Source: SZUA-442 sp963792405
Lineage (GTDB): Bacteria; Actinomycetota; Acidimicrobiia; Spongiisociales; UBA5794
Direction of reading: 5' to 3'
Assembly: GCA_963792405.1 (NCBI GenBank)
Contig: CAWBVU010000006.1
Location: forward strand, 1,736,001-1,800,000
DNA: 64,000 bases
Of this stretch, positions 44,868 through 53,786 are shown in pieces. Every line of letters starts with the position of its first letter. Within the stretch, counting starts at the first letter, position 1. Position numbers and translations under genes: made by a program. The notes beneath the pieces are model-generated. The model was not told the DNA's origin, ran no database searches, and was given only the letters and a program-made list of their open reading frames with translations.

Positions 44868-44873
44868 AGGCTA
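44868..44873 (-). promoter_or_regulatory. -10 box TAGCCT for the riboswitch-gcvP transcript
   Basis: On the minus strand TAGCCT lies about 15-20 bases before the first aptamer. The start would be close to 44861. Confidence 0.45.
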
Positions 44874-44900
44874 CCTGCCGGCCGTTCGTGGCGCGGTGCC

Positions 44901-45269
44901 CTACGACCCATTCCCCGCCGCGACGGCGACGAGGATGATGACCAGGACGACGCCCATGTAGACGAGGCCGATGACCGCAACGATGCCGTAGATCTTGAAG
45001 ATCGTCTGGAGGCTCGTCGTGGCAGTGATGGCGTTCGGCTCGTCGCCCGTGCGATGGGCCACGACGGATTCCTCCGCGGCCCTGCGGAGGAGGACACCGA
45101 GCCAGATCGGTAGCCAGGCAATCACGAGGCCGATGATCGTGAGCGCGGTCAGCACGCCGTAGATGATCGACAGCGTGCCGAGGAACTTCATCCATCCTGC
45201 AGCATCGCTCAAGGGTCGCATCACGTTCGCGACGGCGGGGTTCGCCTGATGGGCGGGTTCGATGGTCAC
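44901..45269 (-). CDS. Small DUF5362-like membrane protein, 122 aa
   Basis: GTG at 45269 follows AAAGGA. After a short head (ANPAVANVMRPLSDAAGWMKFLG) come two hydrophobic hairpins: one around IIYGVLTALTIIGLVIAWLPIWLGVLL and one near the C-terminus, separated by a polar loop. The 'W.kflG....i.Gvl..l..iGl..aWlPiw.GvlL' pattern is that of DUF5362. No function is known. The gene is monocistronic, upstream of the gcvP leader. Confidence 0.7.
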   Translation of the reverse strand: MTIEPAHQANPAVANVMRPLSDAAGWMKFLGTLSIIYGVLTALTIIGLVIAWLPIWLGVLLRRAAEESVVAHRTGDEPNAITATTSLQTIFKIYGIVAVIGLVYMGVVLVIILVAVAAGNGS

Positions 45270-45351
45270 ATCGTGTCCTTTCGCTTCGTGGGTCGCCGAC
45301 CAACCTACACGAAGGGTCCCGACAGCCTGCGTGGGAGGGGCCCGCGTCGCT

Positions 45352-46404
45352 TCAGGCAGCTGCCTCTTCGAGGTCCGACGGCCTGCCGTAGCGACGGCGG
45401 AACACGACGTAGGCGATGGCGCCCGCGGGGATCGGGAGCCAGAACTGGTAGAGCCGGTAGGCGAGGGTGGCGAGGGTGGCATCGGGTCCGGGGATGCCTG
45501 CGGCCACGAGAAGGGCGACCAGCCCGACCTCGACGAAGCCGAGACCTCCTGGTGTGATCGGGATCATGCCGAGCACGGCTCCGCCTGCGAACGCGAGGAG
45601 GACGAGGGACGCCCTGGGCTCGGCGCCGACGGCGACGAGGGCGATGAACAGGACCATGTAGTCGAGCATCCAGTTGGCAACGGCTGCGAGCAGCGCCTTC
45701 CACCAGCGCCGGCCGAGTGCGCTGACCACTTCGTTGCGTCGGTCGAGGAAGCCCTGGGCGGTCGGACGCCAGTCACGCTTGAACTGCTTCGCGGCCCAGC
45801 CGGCGCTGACCTCCACCATCCGCCCGACGAACAGCATCGGCCCATCCCATCGCACCACGACGAAGACGGCTGTGAACATGACGATGAACAGCACCGTGCC
45901 GACGAGTGCCACGGGAACGAGGCCATCGGGGATCGGCGCGGAGGCAGCGGCGATCACGAGCGCGATGCCGGGAAGCGAGAAGAGGACCAGGTTCGAGATG
46001 AAGGAGACCGCGGCCAGGGCAGCAGCGGCCTGGCCGGTGGGGACGCCGCTCACGGACAGCATCTGGAAGTAGGTCGCCCCTGCTGCCACGGCACCCCCGG
46101 GGATGACCTTCGCCATGGCGTTCGACACGAGCTGCGAGCACGCGGCGACGAAGCGGTTGATGCTCGGCACCGCGATGTGGGTGAGCTCCCACGCCGACAT
46201 GAACGCACCCGTCATGAGCAGGGCCATCACCACGTACCACCACCACTCCACGCTCGCGAGCTCGCTCGCGCTGTCGAGGAAGTCGACGATGGTGGGAAGG
46301 AAGAAGTAGAGGACCACGAGGGCGGCGAGAAGGAAGAGCGAACGCATCGCGATCCTCTTCCAGCGTTCCCTCGTCTCGGCGCTCGGCGCCGCGCGCTCGG
46401 TCAT
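45352..46404 (-). CDS. UPF0104/YbhN family membrane protein (LPG-synthase flippase-like)
   Basis: A 350-residue polytopic protein with about eight helices. It shows the UPF0104 hallmarks: NAMAKVIPGGAVAAGATYFQ, ALLAAVANWMLDYMVLFIAL and IPITPGGLGFVEVGL. The family matches the membrane half of lysyl-phosphatidylglycerol synthase MprF and includes glycolipid-related proteins such as AglD. It lacks the soluble aminoacyltransferase domain, so a role in moving or exposing polar lipids is more likely. ATG 46404 is preferred, with AAGGGGG upstream; GTG 46416 is the alternative. Confidence 0.85.
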   Translation of the reverse strand: MTERAAPSAETRERWKRIAMRSLFLLAALVVLYFFLPTIVDFLDSASELASVEWWWYVVMALLMTGAFMSAWELTHIAVPSINRFVAACSQLVSNAMAKVIPGGAVAAGATYFQMLSVSGVPTGQAAAALAAVSFISNLVLFSLPGIALVIAAASAPIPDGLVPVALVGTVLFIVMFTAVFVVVRWDGPMLFVGRMVEVSAGWAAKQFKRDWRPTAQGFLDRRNEVVSALGRRWWKALLAAVANWMLDYMVLFIALVAVGAEPRASLVLLAFAGGAVLGMIPITPGGLGFVEVGLVALLVAAGIPGPDATLATLAYRLYQFWLPIPAGAIAYVVFRRRYGRPSDLEEAAA

Positions 46405-46480
46405 GGCCTCCGTCACCCCCTTCGAGGACCAAGATACCGGCCAAACGGGCCACGACGGGGCGCCGGGGAGCGCTGCGGTC

Positions 46481-47800
46481 TCAGGGGCCGGACGACAGAA
46501 GCGTCTCGTTGGCCTCGACGAGCGCGGTGAGATCGTCGAGGTACGGCCAGTAGTCGACCTGGATCGTGTGGCGCGGACGATCGAGGTACTGAGCCTCGCG
46601 AGCGTCGCGATCCCGCGAGATCTCGGCCTTCATCGATGCGACTGTGGGGAGGGGGGCGCCCTCGACGAGTTGCGCGACCCAACGCGCCTGTTGCTCGGCG
46701 AGCGGCGGCAGCGCACCCACGGGCTGGATCAAGCCGACGACGTAGAGGCCCGGATGGTCGACGGACACCACCTGCTTGTAGAGGTCGACCCTGTTGTCGG
46801 TCACGCCGATGACGGAGGGAGCGAGGAACGGGAACGAGATCGTGTAGCCGGTCGCATAGATGATCGCGTCGGCGTGTGTCCGCGAACCATCGGTGAACAC
46901 CACGTCGTCCCTGGTGGTGCGGGAGATGCCGGGCCTGACACGTATGAGGCCCTCCTTCACCAGACGGAGGATGTCCTGGTTCACGGTGGGATGCTGCGAG
47001 AGGATGGGGGTGTCCGGTGTGGGGAAGCCGTAGGTCTCCTGCCTGCCCCTCGTCGCGAACAGCATCGCCCTGTAGACCACGCGCTGCACCGACAGGGGGA
47101 GCTTCGACGACGCCCTCGTCGACCAGGCGTCGATGGGACGCCCGAAGATGTAGCGCGGCAGGACGTGCGCCCCCGTCCTCGCGGCGAGGGTGACGGATCC
47201 CGCGTGCCATGAGAGTTCGGCAGCGATGTCCACGCCGGTGTTCCCGACGCCGACCACCACGACGTCCTGACCGATGAAGGGCTCCGGCGTCCGGTACTGC
47301 TGTGCGTGGATGACCGTGCCGGCGAACGGACCCTCGGTGTCAGGGAGATTCGGGCTCCAGTGGTGGCCGTTGGCGACGACGACGGCCCGATATCGCTTCG
47401 TGACGACCTCGTCGCCGTCGAGGTCGATGACCGCGACCTCCCAGTCGTCACCGACGGGTGTGACGGAGGCGACCTCGTGGCGGAAGCGGATGTGGGCCCT
47501 CAGGCCGAAGGAGTCCGCGTATCGCTCGAGGTAGGACAGGACCTGGCTGTGGTGCAGGTATGCCGGCCACGACGCAGGCATCGGGAGGTCCGCGAGGGCG
47601 AACCGTTCCTTCGAGGTGTCGATGTGGAGGGAGGCATACGCGGCGGATCGGCCATTGTCGTTGTCGTACCTCCAGTTGCCTCCGATGTCACTCCCGATCT
47701 CGAAGCCGTCGACCTCGATCCCGCGATCCGTGAGCGCCTTGATGGACACGAGGCCCGAGACGCCCGCGCCGATGACGCATACCGGTAGTTCCTCGGACAT
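46481..47800 (-). CDS. Flavin-containing monooxygenase (class B)
   Basis: A 439-residue FAD/NADPH enzyme. The FAD motif is VCVIGAGVSGL (11-16), the NADPH motif VVVVGVGNTGVD in the middle and the late ATGY of FMOs is IIYATGYTISFPF. The Baeyer-Villiger fingerprint FxGxxxHxxxW is not complete: AGTVIHAQQYRTPEPF has the His but Tyr where FMOs vary, so an N- or S-oxygenating FMO is more likely. ATG 47800 is preferred because CATCAT lies seven bases upstream; 47809 adds MRA. The substrate may be an amine or sulfide. Confidence 0.9.
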   Translation of the reverse strand: MSEELPVCVIGAGVSGLVSIKALTDRGIEVDGFEIGSDIGGNWRYDNDNGRSAAYASLHIDTSKERFALADLPMPASWPAYLHHSQVLSYLERYADSFGLRAHIRFRHEVASVTPVGDDWEVAVIDLDGDEVVTKRYRAVVVANGHHWSPNLPDTEGPFAGTVIHAQQYRTPEPFIGQDVVVVGVGNTGVDIAAELSWHAGSVTLAARTGAHVLPRYIFGRPIDAWSTRASSKLPLSVQRVVYRAMLFATRGRQETYGFPTPDTPILSQHPTVNQDILRLVKEGLIRVRPGISRTTRDDVVFTDGSRTHADAIIYATGYTISFPFLAPSVIGVTDNRVDLYKQVVSVDHPGLYVVGLIQPVGALPPLAEQQARWVAQLVEGAPLPTVASMKAEISRDRDAREAQYLDRPRHTIQVDYWPYLDDLTALVEANETLLSSGP

Positions 47801-47827
47801 GGCGCGCATGATGCCACATGGGTCGTT

Positions 47828-48904
47828 TCAGGCGTTCCACTCCACCCACGCGCCATGGGCCTGGGCTCGGCCGAGCTCACGCGACTCGCCTGACGGGTGG
47901 ACCAGCATCCTCACGGCGAAGCCTCGACGTACCGCGCCGTCGGACGGCGGGCCGGAGGCGTCGGGCTCGAATGTGATGTAGGCGAGGGGGGACCGTCGCG
48001 TGGCCCGTGCCGCTGCGGCGTCGAGAGCAGCATCGACCTGCGCCCGCGTCTCGTCGGCGAGGTACTGCCACATCACCGAGTGCATCACCACCGTCATGGT
48101 GCGCCTCGGCGACGGCTCGGCGAGGCGTTCGCGCAGCCACGTGCCTGCGTCCGAGGGGTCGACGACCGGGGTCGCCACACGTGCGAGGTCGAGTGCACCT
48201 GCGATGCGAGCGAGCCGATCCACCTGATCGGGCCACACGAACGACAGGATCCGCAAGCGCGCATCGGGGTCGCCCGCGTCGAGTGGGTGCACGTCGCATC
48301 CCCTGCGGTCGACGACCGAGAGGCGCCCTCCAACGGGGGGATCGCCCCGCCAGTCCGTCCGGATCACCGCGGGAGAGTCCTCAGGGCCCCACGTCCACGA
48401 CGAGGCCTCGTAGCGGAACCGATCGAGGAGGAGGTTGAGGCCGGCGGCGGATCCGATCTCGAGGAGCCGGACGGCGAGCCGTCGCCCGTCGAGGGCGGTG
48501 AGGATCGCGGGAAGGAGGACGACCGACCTCCCCACCTCGTTGGTCTGCGGCGCGACGTCGAGGGCGGTGCGCAGGTACCACGGATGCTGCGCGACCGTGG
48601 CGAGGAAGTCCCCTCGAAGCGCCGCAGGTGAGGGAGTCCCTCCGACGGACGGGTAGTGCGCCGCCAGCTCGGGGGCGACGCCCATCAGGACGAGCCGGTG
48701 CACCCCACCCATGAACCGAAGGGCGAGCGCGCTCTCGACAGGGTCGCCCTCGACTCCGGCCACGATCCCCGCGACCGGGCCACCTGCACCGATGTCCTCC
48801 GCTGCGATGGTCAGCAGCTCTCCGTACAGGGGCGAGCCCAGGTCGGCGCACCACCCTGCCTGCAGCGTGAAGGCGTCCACGAGGGAACCGCGCTCGCCGG
48901 TCAC
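47828..48904 (-). CDS. DUF2332 family protein
   Basis: A 358-residue protein. The family pattern is visible in GGVHRLVLMGVAPELAAHYPS, EVGRSVVLLP, LLEIGSAAGLNLLLDRFRY and MHSVMWQYL. The LLEIGSAAGLNL segment resembles a SAM-binding motif I (E-x-G-x-x-x-G), so an unrecognised methyltransferase is plausible. Function unknown. The GTG overlaps the stop of the SRAP gene by four bases, linking it to a DNA-repair protein, which may or may not be meaningful. Confidence 0.85.
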   Translation of the reverse strand: MTGERGSLVDAFTLQAGWCADLGSPLYGELLTIAAEDIGAGGPVAGIVAGVEGDPVESALALRFMGGVHRLVLMGVAPELAAHYPSVGGTPSPAALRGDFLATVAQHPWYLRTALDVAPQTNEVGRSVVLLPAILTALDGRRLAVRLLEIGSAAGLNLLLDRFRYEASSWTWGPEDSPAVIRTDWRGDPPVGGRLSVVDRRGCDVHPLDAGDPDARLRILSFVWPDQVDRLARIAGALDLARVATPVVDPSDAGTWLRERLAEPSPRRTMTVVMHSVMWQYLADETRAQVDAALDAAAARATRRSPLAYITFEPDASGPPSDGAVRRGFAVRMLVHPSGESRELGRAQAHGAWVEWNA

Positions 48905-49596
48905 GGGGCGTCGACGGCGGGTGTGGTGAGGGGTGCGATGAGCTCAGGCGAGTCGTTCGCCACGGAGTTGACGAGCGTCGACACGGCGTGCTCCTCCATC
49001 AGGCCCGCCGGATAGGTGGTGAGGAGGCGGGCCACCTCGTCGACGTCGTCGTTGTCAGGGTCGAGCCACTCCTCCCACACCTCCTCGGGGAGGATGACCG
49101 GCATCCGGTCGTGGATCGGAGCCAGGAGCTCGTTGGGCTCGCCGGTCAGGATCGTGCAGGTGAGGACCCGCTCGTCGGTCTCGGGGTCCCGCCACGACGA
49201 CCACAACCCCGCCAGCGGGAGCGGTGAACCGTCCTTGGCGCTGATGTAATGCGGGAGCTTCCCCTTGGCCTTGCGCTCCCATTCGTAGAAGCCGTCGACG
49301 GGGATGAGGCAGCGGCGCTTGGCGAACGACGAACGGAAGGTCGGCTTGGTCGCCGCGGTCTCGGATCGGGCATTGATGGACCTGGCGCCGATCTTCAGGT
49401 CCTTCGCCCAGTGTGGGACGAGCCCCCAGCGAAAGGACGTGAGCACCCGATCGCCGTCGTGCTCGGCGACCGCATAGACACGCTGGGTAGGGGCGACGTT
49501 GAAGCTCCCGCTGAGCATCTCGGTGCGCACGAACTCGACTCCGAAGTGCTCGGCGTAGAACTCGGGCTTCTCGACCTGGACGAAGCGTCCGCACAT
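48901..49596 (-). CDS. SRAP-domain protein (YedK/HMCES), abasic-site DNA-protein crosslinker
   Basis: A 231-residue SRAP protein. Met is removed and Cys2 (MCGRF) becomes the nucleophile that forms a thiazolidine link with abasic sites in single-stranded DNA. SFNVAPTQ (catalytic Asn), INARSET, CLIPVDGFYEWE (catalytic Glu) and PIHDRMPVIL (catalytic His) complete the site. It shields abasic sites at replication forks. The start at MCGRF is firm because activity needs Cys2 and because TACCTT lies six bases upstream. It is coupled to the DUF2332 gene. Confidence 0.95.
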   Translation of the reverse strand: MCGRFVQVEKPEFYAEHFGVEFVRTEMLSGSFNVAPTQRVYAVAEHDGDRVLTSFRWGLVPHWAKDLKIGARSINARSETAATKPTFRSSFAKRRCLIPVDGFYEWERKAKGKLPHYISAKDGSPLPLAGLWSSWRDPETDERVLTCTILTGEPNELLAPIHDRMPVILPEEVWEEWLDPDNDDVDEVARLLTTYPAGLMEEHAVSTLVNSVANDSPELIAPLTTPAVDAP

Positions 49597-49602
49597 GGCC
49601 CC

Positions 49603-49608
49603 AAGGTA
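49603..49608 (-). promoter_or_regulatory. -10 box TACCTT of a leaderless transcript
   Basis: On the minus strand TACCTT ends six bases before the SRAP ATG. Because that start is fixed by the need for Cys2, this is one of the best-supported leaderless starts in the window. Confidence 0.6.
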
Positions 49609-49677
49609 GTGCCGCGCCATGACACGCGGTCCGTCCCTGCCCGCGGGTTCCGATCAAGGCGGGGCCGGCTCCGGCCG

Positions 49678-50607
49678 ATGCACAACCGGATGCCTGCTGC
49701 GATCGCGTTCGAATCGGTGTCGAAGGACTTCGGCGACGTCCACGCCCTCTCGGACGTCAGCTTCGCCGCGCCCAGCGGTTCGGTGACCGTGCTCCTCGGG
49801 CCGAACGGGGCGGGGAAGACGACGACCGTGCGCCTGACCACGGGTGCCATGCTGCCGAACCATGGCGCGATCCAGGTGCTGGGCCTCAACCCGCTGACGG
49901 CTGGTGACGAGATCCGCACACGAGTGGGCGTCGTACCACCGAAGCCCGCCTTCTACGACCAGCTCACCGGCTGGGAGAACCTCCAGTTCGCCGCCACGAT
50001 CTTCGCTTCGGACGAGGTGAGGGCAAGATCCGCCGCTGAGCGGTTCGGCATCGACCACGCCCTCGGGCAGGAGGTCGGTGGCTACTCGACGGGGATGCGG
50101 ACGCGCCTTGCCCTTGCAAGGGCCGTGATCCACGACCCCGAGGTCCTGATGCTCGACGAGCCGACCGCGGGGCTCGACCCGGAGTCGGCGAAGGCGGTGC
50201 TGGAGCTGATCAAGGAGATGGCGGGAAGGGGACGCACGATCGTGATGTGCACCCACCTCCTGCACGAGGCGGAGGGCATCGCGGACCAGGTCGTGCTGAT
50301 GGAGGAGGGCACCGTGCGGGCTGCGGGCGATCCCCTCACCCTCGCCAGGCAGTACATGCCGGACCCGATCGTCATCATCGACGCAGAGGACCGCGAAGCG
50401 CTCGGCTTCGTCGATCAGCTCGACGGCGTGCTGTCCGTGCGATGGGACGGGGGCCTCCACGTGACGATCGACGACGAGGCCCGCGTGCCCGACATCGTGA
50501 TCGAGCTCGTCAAGCGGGGAGTGCGACCGACGAGGGTCGAACCCCTCTCGCCGACACTCGAGGACCTGTACTTCGAGATGCAGCGTGCCCACAGGGAGTC
50601 CGTATGA
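49678..50607 (+). CDS. ABC-2 exporter ATP-binding protein (system 1)
   Basis: A 309-residue ATPase. Walker A is GPNGAGKTTT, and VVPPKPAFYDQLTGWENL covers the Q-loop region. The signature is degenerate, YSTGMRTRLALARAV instead of LSGGQ, which is usual in drug/antibiotic-type ABCA-like exporters. Walker B is LMLDEPTAGLD and the H-loop MCTHLLHEAE. A C-terminal extension of about 90 residues is present. The second ATG at 49690 is also possible. It is coupled by ATGA to its permease. Substrate unknown. Confidence 0.92.
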   Translation: MHNRMPAAIAFESVSKDFGDVHALSDVSFAAPSGSVTVLLGPNGAGKTTTVRLTTGAMLPNHGAIQVLGLNPLTAGDEIRTRVGVVPPKPAFYDQLTGWENLQFAATIFASDEVRARSAAERFGIDHALGQEVGGYSTGMRTRLALARAVIHDPEVLMLDEPTAGLDPESAKAVLELIKEMAGRGRTIVMCTHLLHEAEGIADQVVLMEEGTVRAAGDPLTLARQYMPDPIVIIDAEDREALGFVDQLDGVLSVRWDGGLHVTIDDEARVPDIVIELVKRGVRPTRVEPLSPTLEDLYFEMQRAHRESV

Positions 50608-51431
50608 GGTGGTCGATGGTCAGGGCGGTGGTCAGGGCGGACCTCCATCGCCTCTTCAAGACCAAGGACTACTGGATCCCGCTGATGATCCTCGGCGGCA
50701 TGTTCTTCGTGGTGCTCCCCGCGATCCTGCTGGGATCGATGTCGCTCGTCCGCCAGCAGTCGACCATCGTGTCGCAGATCGGTGACATCGTCGGCACGCT
50801 TCCGGATGCCATCCAGCAGAACATCCAGGGCGACTCCCCCACCGCACGGGCGTCGTATGCGTTCGCCGTGTATCTCCTGGCGCCGATCGCCATCGTGGTC
50901 CCGCTCACGATCTCGTCCGCCGTCGGTGCGAACTCGATCGTCGGTGAGCGCGAACGCGGCACCGGCGAGTTCCTCGCCCACAGCCCGCTGACCGTCCGCG
51001 AGATCTATGTGGGCAAGCTCATCGCGTCGCTCCTCCCCGGCTACGCCGCAGGGATCATCGGGTTCGGGCTGTATGCGATCGTGGTCAACGTCATCGTCGG
51101 TTCACAGATCGGTGGGTGGTTCTTCCCCACGGCGGGTTGGCTGCTGCTCGTGCTGTGGGTCGTACCGCCCTTCATCGCGATCGCCCTCGCCCTGATCCTC
51201 CGGCTCTCCGCAAGGGTCCGATCGGCCGCCTCGGCGCACCAGGCCTCGAGCCTCGTCACCCTGCCGGTGATCCTGATGAGCTACGCCGTGGCCTCAGGGC
51301 TCCTCTACAGCCCCGTCCTGTCCGCCGCCGGGGCAGGTCTCATCGCATGGATCATCGCCTTCACCCTGCTCGCCTCCGGCGCCAGGTCGATCAAGAGGGA
51401 GCGGTTGCTCGGCGTCTCCGCAGAGGCCTGA
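50604..51431 (+). CDS. ABC-2 exporter permease (system 1)
   Basis: A 275-residue membrane protein coupled to the ATPase gene. A cytoplasmic head ending in FKTKDYWIPLM is followed by a first helix, a large outside loop (about residues 48-85) and five more helices. ANSIVGERERGTGEFLAHSPLTVREIYVGKL is the ABC-2 coupling-helix region. It would form a homodimeric channel with the ATPase to export a lipid, drug or polymer. Confidence 0.88.
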   Translation: MRWSMVRAVVRADLHRLFKTKDYWIPLMILGGMFFVVLPAILLGSMSLVRQQSTIVSQIGDIVGTLPDAIQQNIQGDSPTARASYAFAVYLLAPIAIVVPLTISSAVGANSIVGERERGTGEFLAHSPLTVREIYVGKLIASLLPGYAAGIIGFGLYAIVVNVIVGSQIGGWFFPTAGWLLLVLWVVPPFIAIALALILRLSARVRSAASAHQASSLVTLPVILMSYAVASGLLYSPVLSAAGAGLIAWIIAFTLLASGARSIKRERLLGVSAEA

Positions 51432-51443
51432 TCCTCCCGCGGC

Positions 51444-51941
51444 TCAGAGCTGCTTCTCCAGCAGCATCGTCGAGTAGCACACGCCGTCCTTGAAGCCGAC
51501 ACCCTCGAGGACGCCGACCTCCCGGTAGCCGAGTTTCTCGTGAAGGGCGATCGAGGCGTCGTTGGGGAGGGCGACGACGCCGATCGCGACCCGAAAGCCC
51601 CTCCTGCGGAGCTCCTCGTGGAGCCAGGCATAGAGGGCGGAGCCGATCCCCGTTCCGGATCGCCCCGGAGCGAGGACCACCGTGGTCTCGACGGTCAGGC
51701 GGTAGGCGGCCTTCTCCCGCCAGGGACCCGACCACGACGACCCGATGACCTCGAGCCCGTCGGCCGCGACGAGCACCGGGTACCCGGCTTCGGAGCGGGA
51801 CCGGAACCAGGCGAGGCGCTGCTCGTCGGTCCAGGGCTCCGTGTCGAACGAGACATGGGACTCGACGATGTACTGGTTGTAGATCGCGTTCATCGCAGGG
51901 ACGTCGTCCTCGGACGCATCCCTGATGACGATCTCGCTCAC
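51444..51941 (-). CDS. GNAT acetyltransferase, phosphinothricin acetyltransferase-like
   Basis: A 165-residue GNAT. IRDASEDDVPAMNAIYNQYIV and SFDTEPWTDEQRLAW are the opening of the Pat/Bar (phosphinothricin/methionine sulfoximine acetyltransferase) family. Motif A is APGRSGTGIGSALYAWL and motif B ALPNDASIALHEKLGY. The GTG start overlaps the stop of the ABC-2 permease gene (GTGA). It may protect against a glutamine-synthetase inhibitor or acetylate a methionine-sulfone-like metabolite. Confidence 0.88.
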   Translation of the reverse strand: MSEIVIRDASEDDVPAMNAIYNQYIVESHVSFDTEPWTDEQRLAWFRSRSEAGYPVLVAADGLEVIGSSWSGPWREKAAYRLTVETTVVLAPGRSGTGIGSALYAWLHEELRRRGFRVAIGVVALPNDASIALHEKLGYREVGVLEGVGFKDGVCYSTMLLEKQL

Positions 51942-52771
51942 GCGGTCGCCTCCTGCTTCCGACGCCGCCTCCGTCCTCCGCGACCGGGCGACGGCTCCCA
52001 CTTGAAGAAACGTATGCCGAGCACGAGCGCGACGGCGCCCCACAGCGCCATGTAGCCGAGATGGCCCCACTGCCATGGAGAGCCGGTGTACGTCGGGTTG
52101 AAGGCATCGGTGAACGGCACCACGAAGTGCTTGAGCGGGAAGAAGTTCGCGACGGAATCGAGCCATGCGGGGGCGTCATCGGAGGGAACGAGGAAGATGC
52201 CACTGACGAAGGCCAGCGGCAACAAGGTGGCGTTGGTGACGGCTGTCGCCCCCTCACCGCTGTTCACCAGACCTGCGACCAACAGGCCGAGGGACGCGAA
52301 ACACGCGACGCCGATGATGAACGTGACGATCGCCGCGGGCAGGGTGGCGCCGTAGAGCTGGATGCCGTAGAAGGCGACACCCACCGCCATCATGATGACC
52401 ACCGAGATCGCCGCGATGATGATCGCACTCGTGATCTTCCCACCCAGGTAGATGCCCGCGGGGAGCGGCGTCCCCCTGATCCTCTTGAGGATGCCCTCGT
52501 CACGCTGGTAGGCGGTCGTGACGGCGATGTTCGTGTACGACGCCGACACGGCGGCGAACACCGCCATCGCGGGACCGAAGTACTGCGACAGGTTGACGCC
52601 GAGCTCCGGGATGAACTCGTTGCCGAAGATGAGCGAGAACACGACGAAGATCATCAGCGGGAACAGGATCGTGAAGAAGGCCGCCGTGAAGTTCCTGAAG
52701 AAGATCTTCGTCTGGTAGGTCGTCTGCACGACGAGGAGCCTGAAGGGAGCCGGGTGCTCAGTCACCTGCAT
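51938..52771 (-). CDS. ABC-2 exporter permease (system 2)
   Basis: A 277-residue membrane protein with six helices. TYQTKIFFRNFTAAFFTILFPLMIF starts the domain, and TTAYQRDEGILKRIRGTPLP is the classic ABC-2 coupling loop of daunorubicin-resistance-type (DrrB-like) permeases. A Lys/Arg-rich tail follows the last helix. It overlaps its ATPase gene by 14 bases and the acetyltransferase gene by four. Confidence 0.92.
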   Translation of the reverse strand: MQVTEHPAPFRLLVVQTTYQTKIFFRNFTAAFFTILFPLMIFVVFSLIFGNEFIPELGVNLSQYFGPAMAVFAAVSASYTNIAVTTAYQRDEGILKRIRGTPLPAGIYLGGKITSAIIIAAISVVIMMAVGVAFYGIQLYGATLPAAIVTFIIGVACFASLGLLVAGLVNSGEGATAVTNATLLPLAFVSGIFLVPSDDAPAWLDSVANFFPLKHFVVPFTDAFNPTYTGSPWQWGHLGYMALWGAVALVLGIRFFKWEPSPGRGGRRRRRKQEATA

Positions 52772-53660
52772 CTCCTCCGGTCAACTCGAGATAGACGTCC
52801 TCGAGGCTCGGACGCGACACCGCCAGATCGATGAGTTCCAGCCCTCGTTCGAGCGCCCATCCCGAGATCTCGTGGACCGTCCGGGTGGGCGTCGTCGTCG
52901 TCAGGGTCACGCGTCCGTTTTCCGACACGGTCGCGTCACGCGCGGGGAGACCGTCGAGCGATGCCCCATCGGCCTGGAAGCTGACGACCGTCGCCGCCGT
53001 GGAGCGGCCTCCGAGGGACTCGGGCGTTCCCTCCGCCACGATCAGGCCCTTGGCGATCACCGCCACGCGATCGGCGAGGTTCTGCGCCTCGTCCATGTAG
53101 TGGGTCGTGAGGAGCACCGTCTTGCCGAGCGATGCGAGGTTCTCGATGATCGACCAGGCCTGCCGACGGGCTGACGGATCGAAGCCCGTCGTCGGCTCGT
53201 CCATGAAGATGAGATCCGGGTCCCCGACGATGCCGAGGGCGAGCTCGAGCCTCCGCCGTTGGCCGCCCGACAGCGTCTTGACCCTCGCGGTGGCCTTCTC
53301 CTCGAGTCCGACGATGTCGATCAGTTCGCCGGTGGGGCGCTGCCGCGGGTACAGCGAGCCGTAGAGCCCGATGGCCTCCGAGACCGTGAGCTGCTCCTCG
53401 ACGGCCGTCTCCTGCAGGACGATGCCGATCCGCTCCCTGAAGTCACGGTCCCTTGCGGTGGGGTCGTAGCCGAGCACGGAGACGGCACCGGACGTCCTCG
53501 TCCGATGGCCCTCGAGGATCTCGACGGTGGTGGACTTGCCGGCCCCGTTGGGGCCGAGGAGGGCGAATACCTCGCCCTGCTCGACGGAGAGGTCGATGCC
53601 GCGCACCGCCTCCACGTCGCCGTAGCGCTTCACGAGGTTCCGGACGGTGATCACACTCAC
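52758..53660 (-). CDS. ABC-2 exporter ATP-binding protein (system 2, DrrA-like)
   Basis: An ATPase of about 300 residues. Walker A is GPNGAGKSTTVEIL, followed by LQETAVEEQLTVSEA and the signature LSGGQRRRLELALGIV. Walker B is IFMDEPTTGFD and the H-loop LTTHYMDEAQNLAD. The C-terminal extension (about 215-300) is DrrA-like. I use GTG 53660, near the usual family start; the in-frame GTG at 53708 would add 16 residues. The three-gene operon ATPase-permease-acetyltransferase resembles a self-resistance or xenobiotic-export unit. Confidence 0.92.
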   Translation of the reverse strand: MSVITVRNLVKRYGDVEAVRGIDLSVEQGEVFALLGPNGAGKSTTVEILEGHRTRTSGAVSVLGYDPTARDRDFRERIGIVLQETAVEEQLTVSEAIGLYGSLYPRQRPTGELIDIVGLEEKATARVKTLSGGQRRRLELALGIVGDPDLIFMDEPTTGFDPSARRQAWSIIENLASLGKTVLLTTHYMDEAQNLADRVAVIAKGLIVAEGTPESLGGRSTAATVVSFQADGASLDGLPARDATVSENGRVTLTTTTPTRTVHEISGWALERGLELIDLAVSRPSLEDVYLELTGGDAGD

Positions 53661-53786
53661 GGCTTCACGTCCAGCGGCCGTGGCGACCGAGCCATGCTCC
53701 GACACCACACCGTGCGAGGATCAGGGAGCGGGCAGTACCGCACGGTACCGACATGGGAGGTGGGTCCTCGGTGGGCGGTCATGGCA

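Noticed and set aside
45289..46530. Plus-strand open frames rich in Glu, Asp and His opposite the UPF0104 gene
   Set aside because: They mirror the hydrophobic helices on the other strand and have no start signal.
49249..49677. Longer N-terminus for the ABC ATPase at 49678
   Set aside because: The extra frame is antisense to the SRAP gene and has no ABC homology.
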